Positions 1 to 8,372 of a stretch of DNA of 37,599 bases are shown here, piece after piece. The position numbers were made by a program, and so were the translations under genes. Source of the DNA: Marinobacter nauticus (GTDB lineage Bacteria > Pseudomonadota > Gammaproteobacteria > Pseudomonadales > Oleiphilaceae); NCBI RefSeq assembly GCF_003634635.1, contig NZ_RBJB01000009.1:1-37599 (forward strand). The letters run 5' to 3'. How positions within the stretch are numbered: position 1 is the first letter of the stretch; the number at the start of each line of letters is the position of its first letter. The notes beneath the pieces were generated by a model. That model saw only the letters and a list, made by a program, of their open reading frames with translations. It ran no database searches and was not told the origin of the DNA.

Positions 1-714
1 AAGACCAAAACCCACAAGGGCGAGGGCAGCAACGAACTGCGCTTTGAAGACGAAGCGGGCGAAGAGCAGATCTACGTGCACGCCCAGAAAGACCTAGACC
101 TGCTGACGGAAAACAACCGCACCGAAGTTATCAGGAATGACAGCCACCTGACGGTGGAAAACAACCGCTTCAGCCACACCAAAGGCAACCGCCACCACAC
201 CACAGATGGCGAACATCGCGAGAGTATCGGCGCCGACTACAGCCTCACCGTAAACGGCAGCCACCACAGCAAGCAGGGCAAAAACCAGCTGGTGGAAGCC
301 GGCACCGAAATCCACCACAAGGCGGGTATGAAAATAGTGATCGAAGCCGGAGCCGAGGTGACGCTGAAAGCGGGTGGCAGCTTTGTGAAGGTAGACCCGA
401 GTGGGGTGACAGTGTCTGGGCCTTTGGTGAGGATGAATTCCGGAGGTGGGCCCGGGAGTGGTAGCGGGGTTGGGGTAACTGGGCCGTTGTTGCCAAATGT
501 GGTGACTCATGATGCTTTATCTGAGCAGCCAGTCTCAACACTTCCCCATACCGAGACACGGCATTCCGGTGATACTCAGTCTGTAAACGCGGACCAGCTG
601 CGACCGACTGAGGCTGACCTGAAACAGGCCGCAAGTTTCAGAAATTCAGCGAGAAACGAAGAAACTTTTTCGGAGGTTTGCTCTGTGAGATCGGACCAGA
701 GGATTTCTTCATGA
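1..714 (+). CDS. vgrG: VgrG type VI secretion spike protein, C-terminal part (5' end outside window)
   Basis: The reading frame is open from base 1 and begins inside the conserved gp5-like region ([19 protein letters not shown], then DLDLLTENN), which is typical of VgrG. It continues into the repetitive beta-helix needle with alternating Glu/Val/Lys residues, and then the Gly-rich [14 protein letters not shown] segment that commonly closes the VgrG core. About 80 further residues form a low-complexity tail without a recognisable effector domain. VgrG trimers sit at the tip of the Hcp tube and are fired into target cells with their cargo. The stop overlaps the start of the DUF4123 adaptor gene by 4 bases (ATGA), so they are co-translated. 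The N-terminal half (gp27-like part) is missing only because of the window edge. Confidence 0.93.
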   Translation, partial: KTKTHKGEGSNELRFEDEAGEEQIYVHAQKDLDLLTENNRTEVIRNDSHLTVENNRFSHTKGNRHHTTDGEHRESIGADYSLTVNGSHHSKQGKNQLVEAGTEIHHKAGMKIVIEAGAEVTLKAGGSFVKVDPSGVTVSGPLVRMNSGGGPGSGSGVGVTGPLLPNVVTHDALSEQPVSTLPHTETRHSGDTQSVNADQLRPTEADLKQAASFRNSARNEETFSEVCSVRSDQRISS

Positions 715-1328
715 CGCTGCAGAGTTCGAACATTCAAGGAAGCCTGTCGCCGTCCGACAAAAAAATGTTCATGTTGTTTGATGGAGCGATCGCGGGTGGC
801 CTGCGAAGTTTGTATGAAGAGAGACTGGATGTATGCCCTTTAATGGTACTTAAAGACGGCGTTTTCGATGGCGTATCAGCATTAGGGCCGATGATTGCTG
901 ATTTTGGAGCGAGCATAGTGCTCAAAGAGCTGTGGGCAAAGAACCATCCCTTAGTCGCGAGGGCTTCGGTGTTGCACACGTCTTATGATGAGTCAGCATT
1001 ATTGGACTTTATGCGGTCTAGGGTTCAGGTGATGATGCCGGAGGGGCACGCTGTCTGGCTGAGGATTGGTGATGCCAAGGTAGTCTCGAGACTAGCTGGA
1101 GTCGACGGTCGTTTACCCGCTCATTTTTGGTCTGGCATTAACAGCATCTTTTTCCGTTCAAGTGATGGATCGATGACTCAGTATCGCCCTTCACCTTCCA
1201 GAATGAGTGACGAACAAAAGGAAGGACAATTCGCGTCTAATCTGGTGGCCCCATGCTTTCAATTTAGCTTGGATTTGCTGGCCGCTCTGGATTCTTCTGC
1301 GGATAACCAACACAGGGACGTGTTATGA
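711..1328 (+). CDS. DUF4123 type VI effector adaptor (Tap/TEC-like chaperone)
   Basis: 205-residue protein between vgrG and a large effector gene, exactly where DUF4123 adaptors sit. The pattern fits the family: an N-terminal MFMLFDGA strand, and a central segment (about residues 100-125) with an [13 protein letters not shown] helix followed by a strand [12 protein letters not shown]. These adaptors bind the effector N-terminus and load it on the VgrG tip; they are not fired themselves. I chose the ATG at 711, which overlaps the vgrG stop and has an AGAGGA ribosome site about 8 bases upstream; an in-frame TTG at 678 would extend it but lies inside vgrG. The stop overlaps the effector start (ATGA). 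Identification is by pattern and context; the sequence is fairly divergent. Confidence 0.82.
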   Translation: MTLQSSNIQGSLSPSDKKMFMLFDGAIAGGLRSLYEERLDVCPLMVLKDGVFDGVSALGPMIADFGASIVLKELWAKNHPLVARASVLHTSYDESALLDFMRSRVQVMMPEGHAVWLRIGDAKVVSRLAGVDGRLPAHFWSGINSIFFRSSDGSMTQYRPSPSRMSDEQKEGQFASNLVAPCFQFSLDLLAALDSSADNQHRDVL

Positions 1329-3991
1329 CTTATTGCGCAACTTGCCCACTAATGACGGCTTTTCTACCCCTTCGATACGCCATCGGCCCTATGCGCTATG
1401 AGGGAGAGCTCTTAGCTGGGCTGGAATTGCCCGATTTGCCGGACCTGTTTCCTAATATTGATCGTTATACTGATCTTCAGGATCGGAATCTTGGACTCGT
1501 TCCTCGATTTCTGAGAGATGGCTGGTTGTATGTTTGGAGTGAGTTCGAAGGGAGGTTAATTGAGTATTCGGTTAATGATTCCCTGCTTCAGGAAACGACC
1601 CGAGGTGGAGAGGTTGTTGATCATCGCGGCAATGTCTACTTGTCTTTACCTTCTGGTGAGCCTGCTGATGTCGCCTGGAGTGAGAATCAATGGTCTGACG
1701 CTCATTTCGAAATGATTGTGAATGAACCGGGTCAGCGCAGCAAGTTTATGCGCAGGATTGTGCCAGGAGGTTCACCGAACACTCAGTTGCTTGATGAAAA
1801 GACCTTTTATGCCTTACCAGAAGTTACCTCCATTGAGGAGTTTGACTGGACTGGCCTGACTCCAACCATTCCCCACTGGCCTCGGTTGGAGCGCTCTACC
1901 CGGCGATTTGACCAGCGCGTGATGGGGATAGTGGACGATCCATGGGGTGTTACCGAAGATCTGGCCGCATTGGTTCGTCTGGCTCACGATAACCAGGAGA
2001 GGTTAAGAGCCAGATTCGGTGGAGAGTGGAGTTTGGCGAAGACGATCAAGGATCTTTATGAGACTGATCGCCAGCTTGAAGCGAAACTTCCTGAACTTGT
2101 AGATCTACCGAAATTACAGAGAGTGTGGCGGGAATCGGATGAGTCTCAGTCACATTTTGAAGACGTTGTTGCTGGGCTCCTTGATTCCTGGGTCCTATGG
2201 ATGGATACCCTCGAATGTGCGAATGGCCCTGAAACCCTCGCAAGTTCATGCGAGAGCCTGGATCTGGCTAAAGAAGATCATCACACCATTCTGCAGGAAA
2301 AATTCGGACTTGCTTTGCTTGGTCCCTCCTATTTCAGTAAAGGGGCCGGGGCTATCGGCCGCCTCGCCGCAGTTCAGGGGGAGGGGACTCGCTGGTTCTG
2401 GAATGCGTTGCTTGGGATAAGAGAGCGTGTATCACTAGGTGACGTCGAGAAGCTAGTATCAATTGGTGATATGGCTAACGATTCTGTTGAAGATCTATCC
2501 AAAGCTGCCACTGCTGTGGTTGCCTCCATAAACTCTAAGGTGTCGGGTTTAGTGGGTCGGGCACCAATTCCATCGGCTGTGCCGACTCAAATACTTTTCA
2601 ACGCTATTTCGCCTGCAGCCGCAGTTGAATTGAGAGGATTCCCGCATCGAATCTCACTCTTAGGCAGTGGTTTTTTGGTGTCTGGATTGGCACGAACAGG
2701 ACAGTCATTGGCGGTGGACAGTGTAGGTGCTGTTCAATCGAATCAGTGGCTGAGTGAGGCGGCAAAAAATAGTGGCAATGCAGCGGCGACTCTTAGTCCT
2801 CCTGACGTCGAAGCACGGAAAGTGCCCGTTATTCGTATCACATCAGCAAATGCTGGCCAATATTTTAAAGGCAACCCATACAGCCTCAAGGATGCTTTAG
2901 AAAAGGCTCCTTTGCGTTCAGTTCTGGTTGTTCTGACCGGATTGAACATGGTGTCTGCAATCTCAGAATTTTTTACCGATTCGAATAAAGATGTCGAAGG
3001 TTTAGCAAAGGCTACCGGGAGTGTCACTGGTTTCACCGCTGCAGCCTTATCATTAGAGCACAAGATTTCCGAGCTTAATTGGAATAAAGGACTCTCAAGG
3101 TCACCTAACCCAGCAGCGTATAGCCATGGAGTAGGTGCAGTTGCAGCCGCGCTCACCGCTGCCACTGCGGCTTTCGATATAATTGTATTTGGCATGCAAG
3201 CGATCGAGTCGTACCGTTCTGGTGATTTCGATACGTCTGCTCTTGAGGTCGGCTTGATGGGGGTGTCGTCGGGGCAACTGGCACTCAGTGTGAGAGCCTT
3301 TAGAGCGTATCGTGAGGCGAGAGCTGCCGCACTAGGGTTGCAAGTTGCTTCTTCAGTTCGGGGATTGTCTAGGCTGGGTGGCTTCTATACGGCGTTGTCT
3401 CTAGGCCTAACTGCATCCTTGATTGGAGGCTTGGTCGCCCGTCACTACGCGCAGAATACACCGCTTGAGCGTTGGCTCGCTAATACTAGATTTGGTGTAA
3501 AGCCGGCCGAGTGGTCAGGAAACTATCGAGATGAAATGGAGCAGTTGTACACGGTTATTTTTCCCATCAAGTTGAGGCTGGAAAGGGTTCCAAGGTTAAA
3601 TCCGCATACGGGAATCCATATGCAGGATTGCTGGTTGATTCTTGAGCTAGCAGGCCAAAGTGCTTTGAATCCTGAAACTATTTATTTTTCTGGCGATGAG
3701 TTGAGAAGCGGTGTTGGTTACCGGTCTTTGGCATGGGTTGAACGCCAATTACGAGCTGTTCTGGATACAGAGGAAAGAGAGTACATCCTTCAGCCAAAGC
3801 GAACCCCTGTGACTTGGTCTGGTTCTGATTTTAGTCTGCATGTGGGTACAAGAGTTCATAACGCCGCAGCTACGGCTACATACAGAAGAGTTTATCACGA
3901 TGATGACCAAATCTTTGGGCTACAGGGCGAGTTAATCTATCGACCACAACCTGGTTTGGAAATGCCTCCGGTAAAGGTTGATATCTGGTGA
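1325..3991 (+). CDS. VasX / BTH_I2691-family type VI effector, probable pore-forming toxin
   Basis: 888-residue protein. The N-terminus has the feature set of the VasX N-terminal region: CATCPLMTAFLPLRYAIGP, then LRDGWLYVW (residues 63-71), which fits the MIX-type hRxGhhYhh pattern, followed by an RR pair near 140 (KFMRRIVPGG). The middle is mostly helical. Hydrophobic segments lie near residues 528-547, 602-625, 640-657 and 685-705, the last followed by HYAQNTPLERWLANTRFG, a conserved feature of this family, and a C-terminal beta-rich domain of about 150 residues. Known members (VasX of Vibrio cholerae, Tke5 of Pseudomonas putida) depolarise the target inner membrane. Its place behind vgrG and DUF4123 with 4-base overlaps on both sides supports delivery on this VgrG. 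Toxicity itself is inferred. Confidence 0.88.
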   Translation: MTYCATCPLMTAFLPLRYAIGPMRYEGELLAGLELPDLPDLFPNIDRYTDLQDRNLGLVPRFLRDGWLYVWSEFEGRLIEYSVNDSLLQETTRGGEVVDHRGNVYLSLPSGEPADVAWSENQWSDAHFEMIVNEPGQRSKFMRRIVPGGSPNTQLLDEKTFYALPEVTSIEEFDWTGLTPTIPHWPRLERSTRRFDQRVMGIVDDPWGVTEDLAALVRLAHDNQERLRARFGGEWSLAKTIKDLYETDRQLEAKLPELVDLPKLQRVWRESDESQSHFEDVVAGLLDSWVLWMDTLECANGPETLASSCESLDLAKEDHHTILQEKFGLALLGPSYFSKGAGAIGRLAAVQGEGTRWFWNALLGIRERVSLGDVEKLVSIGDMANDSVEDLSKAATAVVASINSKVSGLVGRAPIPSAVPTQILFNAISPAAAVELRGFPHRISLLGSGFLVSGLARTGQSLAVDSVGAVQSNQWLSEAAKNSGNAAATLSPPDVEARKVPVIRITSANAGQYFKGNPYSLKDALEKAPLRSVLVVLTGLNMVSAISEFFTDSNKDVEGLAKATGSVTGFTAAALSLEHKISELNWNKGLSRSPNPAAYSHGVGAVAAALTAATAAFDIIVFGMQAIESYRSGDFDTSALEVGLMGVSSGQLALSVRAFRAYREARAAALGLQVASSVRGLSRLGGFYTALSLGLTASLIGGLVARHYAQNTPLERWLANTRFGVKPAEWSGNYRDEMEQLYTVIFPIKLRLERVPRLNPHTGIHMQDCWLILELAGQSALNPETIYFSGDELRSGVGYRSLAWVERQLRAVLDTEEREYILQPKRTPVTWSGSDFSLHVGTRVHNAAATATYRRVYHDDDQIFGLQGELIYRPQPGLEMPPVKVDIW

Positions 3992-5010
3992 TTGAAAACG
4001 CGAAAAAGTTGTTTGACGCTGTAACTAACAAAATTGGGAGTTCCTCAAATGCTCTTCAGCTGAGCGGTGGCTCTGGTACTGGCTATGCTCCATCCCAGCC
4101 CGGTCTCATAGAGTCACAAGATGAGGTATCTTTGGCTTTGAGAACCGGGAGCACTGATAGCAGGGGGATTCTTACAGGCGTAGGTTTTTTTGTGGGAGCC
4201 GTTGGAATACTGCTTGTTTTGCTGCCTAACCTATTTGGAACACCTTATAGTTCGAATTTGGACTGGTGGGTTTTCTTTCTCTCAGTTTTAGTCATTATTG
4301 CTCCTGCAATATGGGAGGTTAGCCGTCCGCCCAGGCTACCTGTAGTTTTTAATCGGCGTACGCGGGAGATTTACTACGATCAAAAAGGCGAACTCTACTA
4401 CTCAGAATGGGATGATATAGAGGCAGTCGCGTATGAGTATACGATAGTCAATCAGTACTCAGGGGCCATTATTCATGGAAATTTGGAAATTGTTCTTCGG
4501 AAGTTTGGTGACCCCGACGATCGGATAGTGCTGAATCTATCAGGCGTTCCAGCGGGCAAGCGCTTACCAACCTTATTAAGTTTCTGGGAATATTTGAGAA
4601 GCTATATGACAGTTGGCCCGTGGTTTGACGAGACCGGCAATAAGACAGAGTTTAAGAATTCGTTTATAGAGAAAAACTTGAAATCCAGTGACATTTCCTT
4701 TCTTGACTTGGTTCTTGATTCAAGGAGAACTTTGGGGAGAGAACGCAGAGAGGGGGAGGGTGTTTCTGGGGCGGCCTTTCTTTCTTGGGTGACCTCTTAC
4801 ATGCTGTTCCTGCCAGCATTCGGCATGGAATTTGTCCAGAAGATTGACAGAAAGAAGGCCCGTAAACACTGGCCTGAAGTCATCCAAGAACGCTTAAAAC
4901 CGAACGGCCCCACAACGCGCCTTATCGATATCGAAGAAGACTACATCGTACGAAAACAGCAGCAGCTGGATGATCTTCATGATCGGATGCGTAAAACCCT
5001 GCCGAGGTAA
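3988..5010 (+). CDS. DUF6708-like membrane protein, candidate effector partner or immunity protein
   Basis: 340 residues, GTG start overlapping the effector stop (GTGA), with an AAGG ribosome site about 10 bases upstream. After a polar, Ser/Gly-rich N-terminus there are two transmembrane helices (about 61-83 and 92-109), then a cytosolic-type beta domain starting PPRLPVVFNRRTREIYYD and running through VLRKFGDPDDRIVLN and FWEYLRSYM. This matches my recollection of DUF6708, often found beside VasX-type effectors. A third hydrophobic stretch (264-282) precedes a charged, coiled C-terminus. Being translationally coupled to a membrane-targeting toxin it is a candidate immunity protein, but the multi-helix gene at 6039-6950 is a rival. 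Function is not established from the sequence. Confidence 0.72.
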   Translation: MIENAKKLFDAVTNKIGSSSNALQLSGGSGTGYAPSQPGLIESQDEVSLALRTGSTDSRGILTGVGFFVGAVGILLVLLPNLFGTPYSSNLDWWVFFLSVLVIIAPAIWEVSRPPRLPVVFNRRTREIYYDQKGELYYSEWDDIEAVAYEYTIVNQYSGAIIHGNLEIVLRKFGDPDDRIVLNLSGVPAGKRLPTLLSFWEYLRSYMTVGPWFDETGNKTEFKNSFIEKNLKSSDISFLDLVLDSRRTLGRERREGEGVSGAAFLSWVTSYMLFLPAFGMEFVQKIDRKKARKHWPEVIQERLKPNGPTTRLIDIEEDYIVRKQQQLDDLHDRMRKTLPR

Positions 5011-5032
5011 ATTGAAGTCCAATGCAATAGAT

Positions 5033-5983
5033 ATGAGAGGTTTCAGGACGTTACTTGATCACTTAAGGATCTCCTGTTTAATTGCCTCGTCAGCGCTTAT
5101 TTCTAGCTGCGTCGAGGAGAGTGCCGTCTCTCACTTAGTTGAGCTGGCGATAGATAATCAGGTGTTCGTGCAAGGTGGTGAGTTTGCTCTTGGAGATGTT
5201 GGGAAGCCTGATGGCACTCCTTACGTGACTCTGACGGATCATAGCCGCCCAGTGGTTAACGTTAGGATCGATAGTTACTCGATATCGCGGTTCGAGACGA
5301 CTTGGGGTGAAATGGCAGTCTACTACGAAGATCTTGAGCGAGCTCACCTATATGCAGACCAGTTCAGCTTAAAAAAGTACCTGATGGTTTCGGATGACCC
5401 CTTGTCACCCAACTATTACCTAAAGCCCGCCCGGGTACCAAATTACGGAGAGGCTGAGGGGTATTGCGCCTGGCTTGCAGAACGCACCGGGCTGCCTTTT
5501 GCTTTGCCTACGGAGGCTCAGTGGGAGTATGCGGCTCGAAGCCGGGGGAGGGCGGTGCCCTATGCCACCGATACAGGCGATGTCGAGAGGGATCCCTACC
5601 TGCGCCGCCCAAAAGAGTATGTTGACCCTTCCATACCGCCTTCTGGCAACACCCTGATGCACTCTTCGCTGAAGTTCGAGCGGCGCCCGGTTGGAAGCTA
5701 CCCACCAAATCCGCTAGGCCTCTATGACATGACCGGAAACGTAGCGGAATGGACGCAGGATTGGTTTCAAGGCGACTATTACAGGAACGCACCCAAGGAA
5801 AATCCAAAGGGTCCTGACGGTCCGCTTGATACCGACAATCCTGAAAAAACCGTGAGGGACTGGGCCGGTAGAGGGGAGCACATTGGCGGTGGCGGCACCG
5901 TATTTGCTCGAAGTGGTCAGCACATTGATTCTTCGGGGAATGGTTTCCGTTGTGTCGTTAACCGCTCTGAGCCTGTTAACTGA
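5033..5983 (+). CDS. SUMF1/FGE-fold lipoprotein lacking the catalytic cysteines
   Basis: The body is a formylglycine-generating-enzyme (SUMF1, C-type-lectin-like) fold: FVQGGEFALGDVG, ISRFETTWGEMAVYYEDL, LPTEAQWEYAARSRG, LGLYDMTGNVAEWTQDWF and a closing GNGFRCVVN. The two active-site cysteines of true FGEs, which should lie just before that end, are absent (HIGGGGTVFARSGQHID is there instead), so it is probably a binding or structural protein. A lipoprotein signal is visible: hydrophobic segment then LISSC (Cys26 from this start), with Val at +2, consistent with outer-membrane sorting. The start is uncertain: a TTG at 5012 has a better ribosome site (GAGG), and ATG 5033 gives a cleaner signal peptide. 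It follows the DUF6708-like gene closely and may be a periplasmic partner or immunity factor of the effector. Confidence 0.8.
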   Translation: MRGFRTLLDHLRISCLIASSALISSCVEESAVSHLVELAIDNQVFVQGGEFALGDVGKPDGTPYVTLTDHSRPVVNVRIDSYSISRFETTWGEMAVYYEDLERAHLYADQFSLKKYLMVSDDPLSPNYYLKPARVPNYGEAEGYCAWLAERTGLPFALPTEAQWEYAARSRGRAVPYATDTGDVERDPYLRRPKEYVDPSIPPSGNTLMHSSLKFERRPVGSYPPNPLGLYDMTGNVAEWTQDWFQGDYYRNAPKENPKGPDGPLDTDNPEKTVRDWAGRGEHIGGGGTVFARSGQHIDSSGNGFRCVVNRSEPVN

Positions 5984-6038
5984 TTAACGGAGTGCAATAC
6001 TCTGACGCTGTACGACAAGTAATTCCGACGATAAATAT

Positions 6039-6950
6039 GTGAGGTTTTCAAGTTCAGAGGAAGAGCTCAGCACTTTAATAAGAGTTGATAAAACACGGAC
6101 GTTACTATCAATGCAGTATATTTCAGCCTTTCTCTTCTTACCCTCAACGCTCGTTCTTCTCAGTTATGTAGCGACGACAGTGGCCGGCGGCTCTGGATAT
6201 TCTTTTCTGGGAATCGAGAATAGGGCTCTGGACATCGGGTTCCTGATCGTCTTCTTTGTCAGCAGTGTGGCTGGATGGCTGACCGTGTTTTTCGGTGTGC
6301 CTTTTCGCGATGGAGATCGTATTACCCTCATTGGTAAAGGCTTGCTGATGGGGTTTCTGACGTGGCCTTTCGTAATTATCTCACTTTTTTTCGACGGCAG
6401 GATTGCTCTCGCAAGTTGCTTGTTCTTAGGTTGGCTTGGTTTGGCTGTTTCGTTCTTGCCCGCCATTAACAGCTTCTGGAATCGCCGGTTGCCTATACTT
6501 GGCATGCTTACGGTTGCACTAGGAATTCCTGTGCTGATTAATCCGGCGCTATGGGCTACCTCCAAATCGGCTCCCATACGCGAGGCTTATTGGGGCGTTT
6601 ATTATCCGGACTATGCAGTAGAAGAGGGCGAAGATTTTGTTGCGTACTATCAGGACCATGAGAAGCGCTTCGAAAAAACTCCACGTTCAATAATTTCCAA
6701 AACGGGAATGTTCTTGGTTAACGTCCTGGGTCGCCCGCTATCCAATAGCTTCAACCATTGCGGGGCAAGCGACAACGTTCACGTATTTGTCAGTAGTTCC
6801 GCGGACGGTTGTGGTTTCGATAAAACGGAGTTTTCGGGGAATACCCTGGAAATTGTGTTTTACATGCCGGGAAAACTACGTTGCGTTAGTTGCCGGCAGT
6901 TTGGCAAGCCAGAGCATTGGATGTGGGTCGAGTCCCTTCAGAATCTGTGA
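6039..6950 (+). CDS. Five-helix membrane protein with Cys-rich C-terminal domain, candidate immunity protein
   Basis: I do not recognise a family. The 303-residue frame from GTG 6039 shows about five membrane helices (near 25-47, 62-85, 98-118, 122-143, 151-173) and then a 130-residue soluble domain containing four cysteines, two as CVSC near the end, with disulfide or metal-binding potential. The start is uncertain: no good ribosome site precedes the GTG, and an ATG at 6111 would begin the first helix directly. The gene is the last of the AT-rich cargo and is separated from the SUMF1 lipoprotein by only about 55 bases. Immunity to pore-forming type VI effectors is usually an integral membrane protein (for example TsiV2 for VasX), so this is a reasonable candidate. 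That role is inference. Confidence 0.7.
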   Translation: MRFSSSEEELSTLIRVDKTRTLLSMQYISAFLFLPSTLVLLSYVATTVAGGSGYSFLGIENRALDIGFLIVFFVSSVAGWLTVFFGVPFRDGDRITLIGKGLLMGFLTWPFVIISLFFDGRIALASCLFLGWLGLAVSFLPAINSFWNRRLPILGMLTVALGIPVLINPALWATSKSAPIREAYWGVYYPDYAVEEGEDFVAYYQDHEKRFEKTPRSIISKTGMFLVNVLGRPLSNSFNHCGASDNVHVFVSSSADGCGFDKTEFSGNTLEIVFYMPGKLRCVSCRQFGKPEHWMWVESLQNL

Positions 6951-7016
6951 TCTGATCCCAAATTTCTAACTCTCGATGCTACCGAAGCCCGTCGATGGCA
7001 TAGTTCTCAATGGTTC

Positions 7017-7022
7017 TATAAA
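7017..7022 (+). promoter_or_regulatory. Possible -10 box upstream of the DUF3592 gene
   Basis: TATAAA, a 5/6 match to the sigma-70 -10 box, lies about 50 bases before the TTG start of the DUF3592 gene. No convincing -35 box is placed 16-18 bases upstream. It sits in the 123-base gap where the AT-rich type VI cargo ends. Confidence 0.25.
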
Positions 7023-7073
7023 ATCCCGGCCAACACCTCCCAGGGAAGAACCCAAAACACAAGGATTGAACCA

Positions 7074-7772
7074 TTGAAAACCCTGAATATCCTCAAATAC
7101 GTCTTCACACTCATTGGCGCCGGTATGCTCGTTGGTGCGGTGATGAGTTACAGCAGTACGGTGTCATTTATTGAGCGAGCTACGGAAGCCACGGGCACGG
7201 TCATTGATCTGGAGCGCTCGCGTTCCAGCGATTCAACTACCTACTATCCGGTGGTCGTTTTCGAGGATATCCGTGGTCGGGAGATCGAGTTCCGGTCGCG
7301 CTCCGGCTCAAATCCGCCGTCGTTCAGTCGCGGCGAGCGTGTGTCTGTGTTTTACGAGCCGTCGGCTCCGGAGAGTGCTCGAATCAACAGTTTCTTCTCG
7401 CTGTGGGGGCTGCCCATGATTCTTGGAGGTATGGGGCTCGTGTTTGGCGCCATTGGCGGCGGGATGCTGTTGTTTGGTTGGAAGAAGAGCCGCTCACAGG
7501 CTTACCTGAAAGATCACGGCACCGAGGTGCTCGCAACATTTTCGTCGGTTGAGCAAAACACCAGTCTGACCGTGAACGGTCGTAACCCGTTCCGCATTGT
7601 CTGCCAGTGGCAGCACCCGCAAACCGGTGAGCTTCATGTATTCCGAAGCGATAACCTGTGGTTCGATCCGAGTAATTATATTCACCAGGAAACAGTGCCC
7701 GTGCTGGTCGATGAGGCCAATCTCAAGCGCTATTGGGTGGATACCTCATTCCTGCCCAAGCTGGCCAGCTAG
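7074..7772 (+). CDS. DUF3592 domain membrane protein
   Basis: 232 residues with a TTG start, supported by AAGGA 8 bases upstream and no better alternative in frame. A transmembrane helix at about 8-28 is followed by the DUF3592 pattern: ATGTVIDLERSR, then YYPVVVFEDIRGREIEFRSRSGSNPP, then GERVSVFYEPSAPESARI. A second Gly-rich helix pair lies at about 110-137 and a second beta domain follows (QWQHPQTGELHVFRSD). The family is widespread in bacterial membranes and has no firmly assigned function. Base composition returns here to the GC-rich backbone style, so this gene is probably not part of the type VI cargo. Confidence 0.85.
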   Translation: MKTLNILKYVFTLIGAGMLVGAVMSYSSTVSFIERATEATGTVIDLERSRSSDSTTYYPVVVFEDIRGREIEFRSRSGSNPPSFSRGERVSVFYEPSAPESARINSFFSLWGLPMILGGMGLVFGAIGGGMLLFGWKKSRSQAYLKDHGTEVLATFSSVEQNTSLTVNGRNPFRIVCQWQHPQTGELHVFRSDNLWFDPSNYIHQETVPVLVDEANLKRYWVDTSFLPKLAS

Positions 7773-7784
7773 CAGTCTTTTGCC

Positions 7785-8171
7785 TCAGGTTCCCGGTGGG
7801 CACGATTTTTCGTGGCCCATCGCACAAATGTATTTACGCTCATACCGTTTGTCGGCCCAGGTTTCATAAATCCGGCTGGCAATCGGGTGAATCACCGTCC
7901 ACAGAAGCGGCTTGAACAACCAGCCAAATCGGGTGTGCGACCAGGCTCGCACATTGGCGTGTAATCCCGTTACCCACTCCCCGGTCCAGCTCATCAGATG
8001 CAATCGCCGAAGCAGTTGCTCCCGGGAAGGGAGTTGCTGGTTGCTCGGGTTTTGTTCGTGAATATCCGCAAAGATCAGGTTGCCGGTCTGCAATCTTCGC
8101 AGGGTGCGTATCTCACGCGCGCACAGGGGGCAGGAACCATCGTAGAACAATGTATCGTAGCGCGGTGCCAT
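7785..8171 (-). CDS. DCC-family (DUF393) thiol-disulfide oxidoreductase
   Basis: 128-residue protein starting MAPRYDTLFYDGSCPLC. The YDGxCPLC signature with Cys14 and Cys17 is diagnostic of the DCC family, thioredoxin-fold proteins that begin with this CxxC pair. The HANVRAWSHTRFGWLFKPLLW middle and IYETWADKRYERKY end also match. Substrates are unknown for most members. It converges with the DUF3592 gene (12-base gap) and is divergent from the PerM-type gene, with which it shares a 200-base upstream region. Confidence 0.88.
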   Translation of the reverse strand: MAPRYDTLFYDGSCPLCAREIRTLRRLQTGNLIFADIHEQNPSNQQLPSREQLLRRLHLMSWTGEWVTGLHANVRAWSHTRFGWLFKPLLWTVIHPIASRIYETWADKRYERKYICAMGHEKSCPPGT

Positions 8172-8372
8172 GGGTTCTCCGCTGTCAGCTGTTTATCCCG
8201 AAGGTATACGGTGTGCTGGGCGTGGATGGTTCAGTTTCCTCAAATGCATTTGGTAATTGTTTGATAATGCGGGTGCTTCCTGTAAACGCTACACTGTGTT
8301 GCTAATCGCCAGATTGTTGCGCTGGTGAAACTCCTGTGCCCTGAGCGGCACTCTGACAAGGTATAACGGCCC

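Noticed and set aside
94..634. Antisense frames opposite the VgrG end
   Set aside because: Sense frame has clear VgrG features and continues to the adaptor overlap; the antisense translations have none.
678..710. TTG start of the DUF4123 gene inside vgrG
   Set aside because: ATG 711 has a ribosome site and the usual 4-base overlap with the vgrG stop; the extra 11 residues do not look like the family.
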